Assembly: GCA_030248065.1 (NCBI GenBank)
Contig: JASAMV010003409.1
Span: forward strand, 1-51,621
Direction: 5' to 3'
Length of the DNA stretch: 51,621 nt
From: Rhynchonema sp. JSB1_4
Lineage: Eukaryota > Nematoda > Chromadorea > Monhysterida > Xyalidae
Below, piece by piece: positions 1-11,661 of the stretch (within the stretch, counting starts at the first letter, position 1; each line of letters starts with the position of its first letter). Both the position numbers and the translations under genes were made by a program. A model generated the notes under the pieces. It was given only the letters and a program-made list of their open reading frames with translations, made no database searches and was not told where the DNA came from.

Positions 1-176
1 AGCCAACCACAGTTGACCACTTTGGTGGCAAGCAATTTAACAACCCGATCATAAAAACAAGACAAACAAAACAAGCAGCTTGAATCTGCCCATCAATGCT
101 TCGCGTTCACGTAGGTGTAGCCACGGCTGTTTCGCACGATTCCAAGTCCGGTTTTTCACTTGCTCAGTGCAAACCC

Positions 177-542
177 TAGTCGAGCCACGAGCTAATGATA
201 CGACTTTTTTTGAAGTTGGCTTGTGCGGATCGAATAATGTTCCGGTTCCACGTATTTCGGAAATGAAAGAAAGGAAAACGCACGTATTTTTTTAGAAACA
301 CGCTCTCCACCTCGGTGCGTAAATACCCTTTCAACTCCCAAAACATTCGTGTGTTGTACAGCGCTGCTGTTCGCGAAAGCACGCAACAAATTGAGGTCAG
401 CCAGCTGGAACTTGTCATCGTCTCTCTCTCTCTGCCCAATCTCTTTCTTTTGCTTGCTAAAACACGTGTAACCGGAGCATTTTTGAATCTGGCCAAGCAA
501 GCTATGGAAACAGTCGTCTCATCAGCTCGTGGATGGACTATA
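177..542. mobile_element. MITE, family A, copy 1
   Basis: About 366 bp with inverted ends: TAGTCGAGCCACGAGCTAAT at the left and its imperfect complement ending GGACTATA at the right. It is the reverse-complement homologue of 2830-3193. Both copies sit in GTF2E1 introns. The long open frames here are incidental to the repeat. No transposase is encoded. Confidence 0.75.
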
Positions 543-563
543 CGATCATTATCCAACCCATAC

Positions 564-3500
564 CTTGAGGTCCGCCAGCAGCCGGGGGGACAGGCAAATG
601 ACCAGTTTGTTGTGTCAACCACGCCGGCTGCTCTCTGGGCGCATTCGCGTCCGTCGATTTGGCGCCCGAACCATTTGCGCGCTCGATATGTACGGAGACC
701 TGCGAATGTTTTTTTTTGCTTTTCGATGAAAAACTTGCGAGATTTGATTTGCAGGCAGGAATCCAGTGGGTGCGAATATGTCAATTTGTAAAACAGGACG
801 AAATCGTTGCGCTGACAATATTTCTACAGGTCTGCCTTTATTTTTCAAATCGATACGTTAACAAATTACATAAGCAAAAGGGCCAGCCCGTCATATAGAT
901 TCGACGAAACATTTCTTTTCTCAGAATATGCGATTCATATCAAACTCGGCCTATCCTGGTCCTCTCATTGTGCATGATAACAGCGCCAAATGTCAACGGA
1001 CACTTTCACAAAAATAGCACCGTCAATTTTGTAATCTTCTGTATCTTGCCACGCCACACGTAAAACTGTCGAGAAAACAACCTCAACGCATAATAGTGTT
1101 TCCTGTTTTTCTTTGTCCAAGGAAACAAGCTGCCGCCGTGTTATAACTGAACTTCCAGTTGAGGTCGAGATTACAATTTCGACTCAATCACGCAGCTGGC
1201 AAAAAAACGTGTCAACGTTTGCCTGCGGAATCTAACAACAACAATGTTTCACATGCTCGCTGTGAGCTTTGCACGTGTGCGCTGCCAGCAGCTTAACAAA
1301 ACATTTCAGTTTGTTTGCTGCTGAGTGTCGCGCTTGGATTACCAAGGACACATTCTTAATCTCTTTCATTAGTTTTCTGAAATCTCGACCCCAAACTGGA
1401 GTTGAGCTATAACGTGGGGTCGTTTGTTTCCTTTGCCCTGAATGAAAAACGAAACACTATAAAAATTGACCACAAAACACCAACCTTCTGCTCGTAGAGA
1501 TTGAAATGAACGCCACCGGTGGCTCGACCCCCTGGAGGGGGCAATGAACCAGCAGCAGTCGGTCTGTTGGGCCGGCCGTCGGCGTTGGTGAGATCTGTGA
1601 AACATTATAAGCTATTTCAAAAAGAAAAAAAGGAAAAAAGAATGTTATCAGGTCAAAATATCGATTCAGCGCGTTCAGCTGCAGCCAATGCGATTTAGGC
1701 CGCCTTCACAATGCAAGCGCGTTAGCGTGTTAACGTGCGAGCAACTTTTCTCGCACGCTAACGCGCAGATGCGCAACGCGCTTTTGCATTCACAATGCAA
1801 AGCTGATTAGCGCGTTGGCGTGCACGCTAACGCGCTTTTCACGATTAGGACTGGTTCTAGTTTTTCTTGCGCGTTAGCACTGGATGCGCGTGTTCTAAAG
1901 TTTGTAATTTAATTGGAAAACATTATCAGACCACGAAGAAGGCGAAAACATAGGAAATAAAGCCTGCTGCGTTCACTGAAAATATTTTTGTTTCATTTTG
2001 ATGCTTAGAAGCACATCTTTTTACGCTATCAATCGATTGAGGCAAACAGTTTCGGCTGCTGTTATATTAGCTGCAAGTAAATGTTGCGCAGAACGTTGTT
2101 CATCTGCTTATGTATTGTGTATCCTCTTTGGTGGTGTAATTGTGATGCATGACACGACAAGGAGACTGTAGTGCGCGCATGGATTGTTCATGTCGCGACT
2201 AGCTAGATTTTCCATTTGTGGAAAATGTTACTTTAGAATCAAAATAAGTTTGAATGAATCTTGAAAGCGATTGATTGCCGTTTTCAAAACAAAGAAATAA
2301 AAAATTCGGCATTTGCCAACACCCAGACCAACGGGCATTGTGAATGCAAGCGCGTTTTGCTGATTAGCGCGTTAGCGCATTAGCGTGTCACTGATAAGCG
2401 CGCACGCTAACGCGCTTTTTCAATTTTCCATTGTGACTGCAAAAGCGTGCGGAAAAAGCGTGCACGATAATCAGCAACACGCTAACGCGCTAACGCGCTG
2501 CATTGTGAATGCGGCCTTACAGACATGGCCAACTTGGCTAACAACCTTCTCTATCCGTCGCTGACAGTTGTGGTTCCAACAAATGTGCCGCTAATTGTAT
2601 GCCATCCAATTGCTGCAAGATGGAGAACAGGGGTGACATCTGTTCGTTGAAACGGGCCAGAAGAGATCTGAAAGCCGTGAATTTTATTTTGAAATTGGAA
2701 AACTCGCATATTGACTCAAAAAATTTTTCGACCATTTTAGCATCGTGACCGTATCAGCGTGAAAAAATTGTATTTATCCAAGAGAGAGTGAAATCTTTCG
2801 CTCACTGTGTGTGATAACGGTTGCAAGCGTATGGTCAAACCACCAGCTCATGAGACGACTTTTTTCAAAGCTTGCCCGGACAGACTCAAAAATGCACCGG
2901 TTACACGGGTTTTCGCAAACAAAAGAAAGAGATCGGGCTGAGAGACATGATGACAACTTCCAGCTGGCTGACCTCAATTTGCTGCGTGCTTACGCGAACA
3001 GCAGCGTTGTTTAACACACAAATGTTTTGGGAGTCAAAAGGGAATTTACGCACCGAGGTGGAGAGCGTATTTTTAAAAAAATACATGCGTTTCTCTTTCT
3101 TTCATTTCCGAAACACGTGGAACCGGAACATTATTGGATCCGCACAAGCCAATTTAAAAAAAAGTCGTCTCATGAGTTCGTGGCTGGACTATACAATACG
3201 TCTAGAGATAATAATGAAAAAAGCAAGAAAATTATAACACCCACCATCACCCATCATAAAGAAATGTTTCGTTATGTTTGGATATAGCACAAATAATTTT
3301 TATGGACGATGCGAAATGCACAAGTGTCAAACACAACACATCTCAACTCATCCAAAAAGTATTTACTGTTGATCCCCCCAAACACACACACACACTTTCT
3401 CTTCCCACATATTCCAACCCCGTTGAGCTTTCTCTTATTGCTAATTCTCAGTCACTCACCTCGTAGTCGAAGTCGGTCCGACGGAAGCGTCTTCCTCCAC

Positions 3501-4574
3501 CGTGCCATTGCATTGCCAACATTTCATTTCACCGCTCATCGGATCGAATAATCGATCTGTGCAATTTTTGACGGATCTCTTTTATTGCATTGATGAATTA
3601 AAACGAAGAGAAAATCGTCATGTTTATACCAATTTGCATCACGTCGTAAGTATGTGAGCAGGTAAGGCACTTGTACGACGCGCGATGCGTATCGTCCTTT
3701 TCGCGTGTTTCGAGTTTTTGTCTTAAAAAATGACAAATTTTTACAATTTTATTCGGAAACTTGCAAAAAAAACTACACAAACGCCCCCCCCCCAACCCGA
3801 CCTCATATGATCAAGTTTATATTTGGTGACATTGAGCAAAGCTCGATAATTGATGAAATAATAGTTGATTTTCGTGGCCTTGATTGCGTCCGGATTTTGC
3901 TCGGTGTACTGGCGCTCCTTCACCAAATGGTCGTTTTTCAGCGCAATCAGAATCTGAGAAGTTGTGCATTTTTTTAAGATACTTTTGATTTTTTGTAACA
4001 CAACCAACACAAGCAACCGAAGCTAACTACAGATACTATGCTTCCTATCTGGCCCACACAAGACATTTTTTTTCAAACACACAAGGATGCATTTGGCGCA
4101 CGTGCAAAGACGAAACTGTACAGGGAACAAAAACGAACAAATCGGCATTTGGAAAAACTGGTCGAAAGTTCCAAACACACATGTCGATATTGATGAATTC
4201 ACACACCTGTCGTAAATATTTCGGCTCAAACTTGGTCAAATCGCGCAGTTTGTCTTCTTTGACGCACGTGCTTCTTTTGATATAATCGATCACAATAGCT
4301 GAAAAATGGACGGCAGATTGTTTCGGCAGCAAGGTTTATATCGCCACCCAGGGCGCCGAAGACAGTTGGCAATCGAATCGATCCACAATCCAATAAAAAA
4401 GACCTTGAAGTAATTCTAATAAAATCATTCATGAAATTGTTCGCAGATAAACGTTGAAAATACACATTTCCAACCATGTTCGTTGCCATAAAACGCCCTC
4501 GCAATATACGTCGCCAGTCGCTTCATTGTATCGGGGATTTCATCCACTGTTTGCGTCTCGGGCACGATCGACAT
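564..4574 (-). CDS. GTF2E1: TFIIE alpha subunit, 8 exons, C-terminal end beyond window
   Basis: General transcription factor IIE large subunit, which joins the Pol II pre-initiation complex and recruits and regulates TFIIH. Modelled exons (minus): 4574-4475, 4298-4207, 3953-3802, 3721-3630, 3556-3460, 2667-2546, 1594-1485, 699-564; all junction phases agree and 300 residues are visible. Start ATG 4574 lies just before the conserved N-terminal helix (KRLATYIARAFYG). Winged-helix region is residues 15-115, including CVKEDKLRDL and NYYFINYRALLNVTKYKLDHM-like sequence. The zinc ribbon is split over two exons: C133/C136 (CLTC) and C158/C161 (CWQC). LLARFNEQ follows at about 180. Exon 7 is Pro/Gly-rich; exon 8 carries the PAWL motif. 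The human protein has 439 residues, so about 140 acidic C-terminal residues should lie left of the window. Introns hold several inverted-repeat elements. Family assignment is secure; the final exon border (564) is less certain. Confidence 0.95.
1094..1459. mobile_element. MITE with TAA target duplication
   Basis: Inverted ends TAGTGTTTC and its complement, flanked by TAA on both sides (1091-1093, 1460-1462). Lies in GTF2E1 intron 7. A diverged copy is at about 35307-35957 and carries roughly 280 bp of extra internal sequence. Non-coding. Confidence 0.75.
1698..2516. mobile_element. 819-bp inverted-repeat element, TTA target duplication
   Basis: Ends GGCCGCCTTCACAATGC and, inverted, GCATTGTGAATGCGGCC, flanked by TTA on both sides (1695-1697, 2517-2519). 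Inside each end are multiple direct and inverted copies of GCGCGTTAGCG. No open frame of transposase size. A three-base TTA/TAA duplication is typical of PIF/Harbinger-like elements, so this is probably a non-autonomous member. Lies in GTF2E1 intron 6. Confidence 0.8.
2830..3193. mobile_element. MITE, family A, copy 2
   Basis: Same family as 177-542 in the opposite orientation, in GTF2E1 intron 5. The inner part of the inverted ends is CTCATGAGACGACTTTTTT and complement; the outer ends are TATGGTC and GGACTATA. The two copies match over most of their length, including shared spurious reading frames. Confidence 0.75.
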
Positions 4575-5159
4575 TATGAGTTGGTGTTTTCTGGTTTGGT
4601 TCAATTCTTGTGTAAGTTTCTGCAACCTGGTTAAGTGTGAGAAATTGACCGTATGAACCTGATACACCGCCCGTCTGTAAAAACTGGCATTCTCCTATAG
4701 AATTCTGACGATTTTATCATAATTGCCATTAAAGTAAATGATATCGTGGATTTATAACAACCACAAGCGATATTAAATGCAAACGAATCCAACGATGCCA
4801 CGAAATTTTATGCAAAAAAGGCAAGTCGAATCAGCACATGATTCAGAACAACGCATTGAAAAACAACAATAGCGCACCAGTGAAAATTATGAGCATGATA
4901 AAACCATAAATAAAATATCCTCGACGCTTTATCATGACAAAAGTTCAGGTATCACAAGGTGGAAATCTATCAAAATCTGCATAAATGATGAAAACATGAA
5001 AAAGCCGATTGTTGGCACAATTTTCCTGATCTGCAAAGGAAAGTCATAAAAATGAAAGTTTAAAACCTGAAGCACGAAAGAATAAACTAGGACCAATCAC
5101 AAATCATGGATAATTCTGCACAGTAATCGCCCTGAATAATCAAGGCAGGGCAGTGTTAT
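4575..5159. other. Gap between GTF2E1 start and C19orf12-like stop
   Basis: About 585 bp, AT-rich, between two co-oriented minus-strand genes. It must hold the GTF2E1 promoter and the 3' end of the upstream gene. I see no AATAAA near the upstream stop, no TATA box I would defend and no repeat. Confidence 0.5.
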
Positions 5160-6688
5160 TCACCGTCCAACACTTCTCTGTTGATACGATCTGGCGACGT
5201 CTTTGACCACATCCAGCAGCAGACTACGACCCACTTCACGTTGTGCGAATGATACCAGCTCATCTATGCCGACACCGCCGACAAGCTCCTGAATAATTTG
5301 TGTATTTCTTGCCTTTTCATTCCATTTTTGCGTGACATTTGGTGTTTTCGCTCGCACTTCTTAAACATGTTTTATATTTTGTGCATTTGTTCAAGCGCAA
5401 TAATTGCTTGCAGAAGCTTTCACAGAACTATTAATGAAGCCTGCGAAACGTTTCACTGCCCCACTTTTGGAGACCAGTGATAAAACACCCAAAGGGTAAC
5501 AACGACAAGTTGCGACCAAAACAACAAACAAATCGCAACAAAACAAGCGGCCGACACTAAACCACGCCAATGGATGCTCTGCGCTTTGTGTTGCTGATGT
5601 TTCACGCCCAAACGACCACAGTGTGTGCAGTGGAAGCAACAATCGGAGCAGGCATCGCACCAAATTACGGAAAAATGGATCAAACTGTCTTGAAGAAAAA
5701 ACGAATCACAACCAGCCAGTGTAGTTCCTGGGGGAGGGGGTCCGCCCTCGGGTACGCCTGCTCCCCCAATTTTCGCCCAGGTTGGGCAAATAAAATAGGC
5801 ATTTTTAGGCATAAAATGTGTGTGATTTTCAGGTCAATGTAGCCAAAAGTCGCCAAAATAGCCTTTTTATGAAGAATTTTTTCCAAAAAGGGGCAAAAAT
5901 CGGTCAAATTCATGACCTCAAAAAACGACTTTTTCCTGAATTTGGGTCTTCGCCTCTTCCCCCTCTGGTGGGTACGTCGATTCTCCCTCCGAAAAAATGC
6001 GGGTACCGCCTGTTCCCCCTCCGGACCAGGAAATACACTGCAACCAGCCGTACCTGCACCCTCTGTTGCAGTTCGTATCGTTCATCATCGCTCAATCGTC
6101 GCAACACATCGATTAACGATCGATAATTAGTGGCCGTGCTGTAGCCGTAGTACGCTCCTGGAAGATGGACAAAAAAACGAACATGAAAGTGTTCAAATTG
6201 CCTGACCATTTTGGCAGGAGTATTGATTCGTCTATTCACACCCTGTGTGCGTTGATGATACAAAAGATAACAGCCTGGTTTTCGAGAACGCAGTCGCACT
6301 GAGCGCGAAGTCACTGAACACGGACTCATCACTCAGCACAAAAAGTTTAGGTGTGCATGGCGAGAGCACAAAAGCTTGCGCCTCTGTTGTGAAAAACAAA
6401 TAAATCACGGAACACAATCACGAATTTATGAAAACCACCTACCAACAGTTCCACCGACAAACGCGCCACCCGGGCCGCCCACTGCGCCTCCAATCACAGT
6501 GCCGCCTGCTGCGCAACAAACCTGAAATTCAGAATAGAACCATAAACAAGTTTTTGTTGGAAGAAATTCCATTCATTTCCATTTCCACAAACCTGCCAAC
6601 AAATGCCCCTGACTGTGCTTTGTAGTTCGGGAGCAGTTTCCAAGATCTCCACAATTTTATTGTAATATGCGATGCTAAACACAGCCAT
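5160..6688 (-). CDS. C19orf12: C19orf12-like membrane protein, 4 exons
   Basis: Homologue of C19orf12, a small protein of mitochondria, ER and contact sites; the human gene is mutated in MPAN, a form of neurodegeneration with brain iron accumulation. Its biochemical activity is unknown. Exons (minus): 6688-6593, 6521-6443, 6157-6054, 5288-5160; phases agree and the product is 135 residues (human 141-152). Exon 1 has the short N-terminal helix with KIVEILETAPELQ. Exon 2 encodes the diagnostic glycine-rich hydrophobic hairpin (residues about 33-60, with GGAVGGPGG and GGTVGG). Exon 3 matches the region after the hairpin (LSDDERYELQQRV). Exon 4 is the amphipathic C-terminus. ATG 6688 is chosen because it places the start a few residues before the conserved helix, as in human. 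Intron 3 holds a hAT-like insertion 13 bases from its 5' splice site. Overall sequence identity is low; the glycine-rich segment and matching length carry the call. Confidence 0.88.
5717..6040. mobile_element. hAT-like MITE, complete, 8-bp target duplication
   Basis: 324 bp with ends CAGTGTAGTTCCTGG and, inverted, CCAGGAAATACACTG, flanked by perfect 8-bp duplications CAACCAGC at 5709-5716 and 6041-6048. CAGTG ends plus an 8-bp duplication fit the hAT superfamily. The interior is AT-rich with runs of aaaaa and ttttt and no coding potential. A truncated relative is at 12598-12850. Confidence 0.88.
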
Positions 6689-7211
6689 GACGGAGAGGAG
6701 TTGAGAAGTGTGCTGAATTATTGGAAGCAAAATTTTGGCATCATTTAAAATCCATACAAATTTCGTTACAGAAAAATACAAAAGTTCATGAAAATATCCT
6801 GAAATCCCAGGATATTACGCTCGGCAACGTATGAATGCTGCAACGAAAAACGTCAATGAACATGAACGGTAATTTTATCGTCATTTCAATCTAAACAAAT
6901 ACTTTTCTCTGAAATCTGAGCAAAAGACCAACATAACAGAGAGTAATTTCGCAAAGCGCTCAGTTTTTTCTTCAAACAAAACCCAAAATGCGCTGTAACA
7001 TCAGAAATTGTAATTTGTAAACTGTAATTTAATCAAAAATTCATCTAGTTTTCAGCCAGTCATACGAAGGCGGGTATGGACTGCTGCCATCTTCGTCATC
7101 ATGGGCACCCTCTTGTAAGATTTTCCTCTTGAAATTCTTGTATTGATAGCTGAAGGAATATATTTATTTTTTGAAAAAACCTTTTTTATGCAAGAAGAGA
7201 GCAAAATAAGT
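6689..7211. other. Gap between C19orf12-like start and MRPL4 stop
   Basis: About 520 bp between co-oriented genes. The only element I can support is the MRPL4 poly(A) signal at 7163-7168. The rest should contain the C19orf12-like promoter. No repeat or open frame of note. Confidence 0.5.
7163..7168 (-). terminator. Poly(A) signal of MRPL4
   Basis: AATAAA on the minus strand, about 45 bases after the MRPL4 stop codon at 7212-7214. Position and exact hexamer fit a cleavage/polyadenylation signal. Confidence 0.6.
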
Positions 7212-9924
7212 TCACCGCTCAGCATTAGCGGCGTGCTGCGCTTGCAACAGACGTTTCTCAATCAAATGCAGTGCATCTACTGTCAGCACCAGAGTATCGT
7301 GTTTGAGCATGGAGAAACAGTTCAGACCTGAAATCGGCGAAAAAGTTCATTAAAAAATCAGTTGCCGAAATCGAACAAGAATACCGCAAGAAATAACGGA
7401 CAGAACACCAACCATAAACAGGCAGTATATTGAATGAAGGGATTTCCGAGCAAGCCAGTGCCAAATTACGAGGCGCCACGTCAGCACTGCAAATGCGTCG
7501 GATTGCGAAATTTTGAGACGGTAACGAAATTTCAAACAAACTGATAACAAAAATGTCCTATAAAAATGCAAGTGAACTTGACAGTCACAGCACAGGTTGA
7601 AAAGCAGCATCCGGTATCAGACCATGACTCACGCATCGACAAACAGCACCGAATATCCCCAATTTCTGTGTTCAGCCAAGTCATGTATGTATTGAGCGAG
7701 GTGCAATGTTGGGTCACGGTGCGGGTCGGAGATGTCCTGGAAATTGGACTGATTGAATTGCAAACTGAAAAAAAAACTGGAAAACGAATAAAAGAATTGT
7801 GATTGGAGTGGTCAACCAACAGGAAGGAAGCAAAATGGCGTTGGGTTATGTTTCACCACCTGACGACCCAGGAGGGTAAACTTGTTGGGGTCGCTCTAGA
7901 AAGCTGATATCAACCCCAAAATATGGAACAAGCTATGAACCCCAAAATACAAAAGAAAAAACAAACTTGCGAATCAGATTCCTGCTGTTCGGGCAGAGGG
8001 ATATCTTTGAACGAGCTTACAACCACCAGATCGTCCTGAAGAGAAAAGCGCCATTTTCGACAAAGATAGAAACTTTTCTCAAAAATAATCCCCCAGCAAC
8101 GTACCTGCACATGCTTCAGCGTCAGTGCAATGCACAGTCCCTGAATTCGCAAGGGCGTTGGCAACATGTAGAACCAGGTTCGTGGGCCGCGAATGCCGTG
8201 TGCAATGCCGCCTGAAGACGAAGTGCGTATTGTGTGGTTTTACAAACGAACGAAGAACCGAAAATTTATCACGAAACCAACAAGCTATCGCTTCCCGAAG
8301 TTTTGAAGAGAAGCGCAACCAGTGGTGTCGTTAGGGGGGGGGTCACCCCCCTGGTATGGGGTATGGGAAATCGGCCGGGGGTATGGGGTACGAGAAATTT
8401 TTCACTTTTGGAACAAGCACCCCTAAGAAATGACTTTTTGACCCCGAGAAGTACCAAAATTGACCATTTTTTCGTCCAAAAATGTCTAAAATCGCTTGCT
8501 GCCGCAAGAAAACTCTGTTTTAAGCACTTTTTAGACCAATTGTTGGCACTTTTAGAAGATTTTTGGGGTCAGCGCAAAAGTGGCAAATATCAATTTTCGC
8601 ACGAAGTGAAATAGCGTAGCTGACCCGAATCAATACCTCTAACAAAATTCGGTGCTCTGATACTGCCAGCATGCGCGCGACCGGACTTTTTCTGCGGCCA
8701 CGGTTTGCGTCCGCCGCCGACCATTTCCGCTCGAGACAATGCCTTGATGTAGGTCTGAAAACGAAAAAGGCGAGGAAAATAGAGAAAAAAGAGAAAAATT
8801 TACGGGAGTGAAAACAACACGCACCACATTTCGGTAAACACCTTGCCAGCTGATGTTTCGATGAAGTATGTCGAGCCTGGCAATTTTTTTTTCATCTTAA
8901 ACTGCAATCTTGACAATTTATCGACAAACGAAATAAGGGCGGACTTAGGTTGAATCCGGAAACCGGAATCCGGAAATATTTTCGGAAAACGCATTATTTT
9001 TGCATGTAAATTTCTGCGCTTTCCGGAAATATTTCCGGAGTCCGGAAATGTTTTGTATTTTTGTATGCAAACCATTTCCGGTTTCCGGATTTGACCTAAG
9101 TTCGCGCTAAGAAAAAAACTGAGACTCAACTAACCGCGGCGGGGCGCGAAACACATCCGGATGCAAATCAATCAATCCTACGTTTGTGCCATCTAAGCTG
9201 TCCAATGTGCTCACCCAAGCCTGAGAATGTTTAGGGCGCCCTTAGCCTTAGTCATAGTGGAAAATGGAAATGAAACAAAACATTTTCTGTGTAAGATCTG
9301 ACCAATCAGCGGTCGAGAAATTGACGGAACAGAAAACGTTTCTGTCACATGTCAAAACATGACTGCTGCAGAAAATGTTTTGTTTCATTTCCATTTTCCA
9401 GTATGACTGACGGAGCACTTAGTTTGGCCTATGGTTTTTACTCTTTTTAACAGCATATGATTTTGCATTCTCGTGAATTTTGTTTGATAACGCTCTACTT
9501 TGGACGGCTTGGAAACGAACAGCCAGCAGCACGCATCATCACAAATATAAATTCCCACCTGCGGAACGCTATTGAACGGTGAGTTTCGATCCAAACGCCA
9601 CAGTTTTCGTCCCATCCACGAAGGTTGATCGAGTGAGTCTTCACGATGGTGATGATGTTCGTCTTCTCCGCTCATTCCCGCGGCCGCCGCTCCTCCAGTC
9701 GCGTTTCGAGCGTTTTCGGACGAACTGTAGGTTGTCGAAAACAGCCGGAACGATCGCAAGATGCTCTGCAGACAACAACAAAAACATTTGTTAAAAATAA
9801 CAACATAAGAAATCAAGCACGTTGCAATGCGCAATGCAACAAAACAAACACACAATTGACTCACACTTTGTGCTCTTTTCGAACAACTTATTGTTCGCAA
9901 CGCGTTCGTGCACTGCATCTTCAT
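7212..9924 (-). CDS. MRPL4: Mitochondrial large-subunit ribosomal protein uL4m, 10 exons
   Basis: Component of the mitochondrial large ribosomal subunit (bacterial L4 family). Exons (minus): 9924-9865, 9765-9559, 9220-9135, 8876-8825, 8754-8637, 8211-8105, 8035-7967, 7736-7633, 7486-7413, 7327-7212; every phase agrees, giving 330 residues (human 311). The first two exons encode a basic, Ser-rich, hydroxylated leader expected for mitochondrial import. Family motifs in order: [42 protein letters not shown] loop (the L4 rRNA-binding extension), [46 protein letters not shown] 9924 is the first in frame and gives a phase-0 junction to exon 2. Exon 8 could start a few codons earlier at a second AG. 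The gene diverges from survivin across 1.7 kb. Complete, with no disrupted residue seen. Confidence 0.96.
8320..8615. mobile_element. Possible truncated hAT-like element
   Basis: Starts CAGTGGTGTCG followed by a G-run/C-run hairpin and repeats of GTATGGGG, then an AT-rich core, as in the complete hAT-like copies elsewhere in the window. I could not find the matching right end or a target duplication, so the right border is approximate. Lies in MRPL4 intron 5. Confidence 0.4.
8937..9107. mobile_element. 171-bp MITE rich in TTTCCGGAAATA, TAA duplication
   Basis: Inverted ends GGGCGGACTTAGGTTGAATC and complement, flanked by TAA at 8934-8936 and 9108-9110. The interior is built of CCGGAAAT palindromes. 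Copies of equal length at 38916-39086 and a shorter relative at 33487-33583. Lies in MRPL4 intron 3, about 27 bases from exon 3. Confidence 0.85.
9234..9411. mobile_element. Palindromic MITE, GGAAAATGGAAATGAAA family
   Basis: About 178 bp with inverted arms TAGTGGAAAATGGAAATGAA and complement, outer end GGGCGCCCTTAG at the left and a degenerate right end. Its interior is shared with the inner part of 29585-29917. Lies in MRPL4 intron 2. Confidence 0.65.
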
Positions 9925-10121
9925 TTGCGTTCAGGTGAAAATCTGAAGATTTTGAACCGACAGATGCAGAAAGCAAATGAAATAACAAAATAAAAAATTG
10001 AATGAAAACCGTACTGTCGGAAGTAGAACCCCATTAATTGAACCGCACCCAAATGGCTCGAAATCAAAAACAAAACCGCCATTAGTTAATGAACTCCCCC
10101 CGCCGAATCAAAAAATCCAAG

Positions 10122-11351
10122 CAGAGGTGTCAATCGGGCTGGGCAGGACCTTCTGGCCCGCACTGTCGGGCCGGGCCGAGGTTTTCCATGGTCGCGCCGG
10201 ACCGGCTTCCCGGCCCGACCTTGCCCAAAATATTGGAAAAATCGTGGTTTTTCATTAAAAACCGCGGTTTTTCGCAAGGATTTCATATTATTTGCTTTTT
10301 TCAGTTTGGAACGGTCAATTCTGTGTCAAAAACCTTGCTTCCTAGAACAACCTGAAAAGTCATCAGAAAAATTTGGTCAAAAAACCGGGCCGGGTCGAGC
10401 CGAGTTTTCCCATCGTCGGGCCGGCTGGGCCGGACTTCCCGGCCCGCACTGTCGGGCCGGGCCGACCTGTCGGGGCCTCGGGGGGTGCGGGCCGGCCGGG
10501 CCGGGTCGGCCAAACTCGATTCGGCCCGATTCTGAATCCAAACCAGCCGACCCAACGCGGCCCGAACGGAACTGCTCAAGTTTTAAGCCAAAGGCGCCTT
10601 TTTTTACCAAAAATCTCCAAAATTGCGCGTCGCGCAGAGTATATGCAAATTTCTGTGGAACCGAAATGGACCCGGTTCACAGAAACCGAATCACAAGAAC
10701 ATAAACATGCTTCCCCAAGAACATTTTCGGAAATTTTGGCTTGGCTTTTTGACCAGAGGTCGCAATCTGGGAGGGGACGGGCCGCGATTTTGGGCTTTTG
10801 GCTCGGGCCGGGCACCCCGGCCCAATGCTTCTGAAGCAGAGGAGGGAATCGGGCCGGGTTACCTCGGCCCGGCCCGATTTTTTCGGCCCGACTTTTTCTG
10901 GTGATATTTTGAAGCAATTTTTTGGTGCAAAAATTACTGTTTTTTGGTTTAGAAATACCTGATAATCATGGCAGTCGATACTAATTTGCAGAATCGCGAG
11001 AAATTTTGGCAAATTTAGCCTAAAAATCACGATTTTTTATTGAAATTTGATGATGTCGGGCCTTTTCGGGCATACTAAAATTTCTGACGGATTCGGCAAG
11101 TAAGTGATCATGATCAGTATTGTCTATCTGACGACTTTTTCATAGAAAACAATGAATCTTCAACCAAAAAAATAGGTTAAAAAATTGCAAAAATTATGAC
11201 AAAAATTGGGTTAAAATCTGAGCCAAAAATTCGGGCCGGGCCGGGCCGGAGATTTGGGGGTTCGGGCCGGGCCGGGCACCACGGCCCGAGAGGTCGGGCC
11301 GGGCCGGAGATTTGGGGGCTCGGGCCGGGCCGGGTCCGATTGCGACCTCTG
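10122..11351. repeat. GGGCCGGGCC-rich compound repeat
   Basis: About 1.2 kb of alternating GGGCCGGGCCGG tracts and AT-rich spacers. Outer ends CAGAGGTGTCAATCGGGC and, inverted, GATTGCGACCTCTG look like a hAT-type terminus, but the flanking 8-mers do not match. Further copies of the end occur inside (10754, about 10832), so it is probably a multiply nested or rearranged cluster. A fragment of the right part recurs at 49366-49620. It fills most of the space between the MRPL4 and BIRC5 starts. Confidence 0.75.
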
Positions 11352-11661
11352 TTACGTACGGTATTAAGAAATTATTACAAATTTTACAATACAAAACAAA
11401 CAAACAAATACCAAAATCAAAATTGCGATCACAGTTTCGGCCGGGTGGTCCTTTTCTGCGTTTGTCGCCGTTGAGGATCAATCCCGCGTCATTTTCTAAC
11501 TAACGCGGCAAATCAAATTTGAAATTCGTTCACATTAAAATATGATTTTAATTTTTTAATTCCAGTTCCAGTTGAATCCATTCTTTTTTATTCAGCGAAT
11601 CTTTATTTCCGAACCAAGAGACGACGACAGCTAAAATACAGCGGGCAACTGGCAATCCCAA

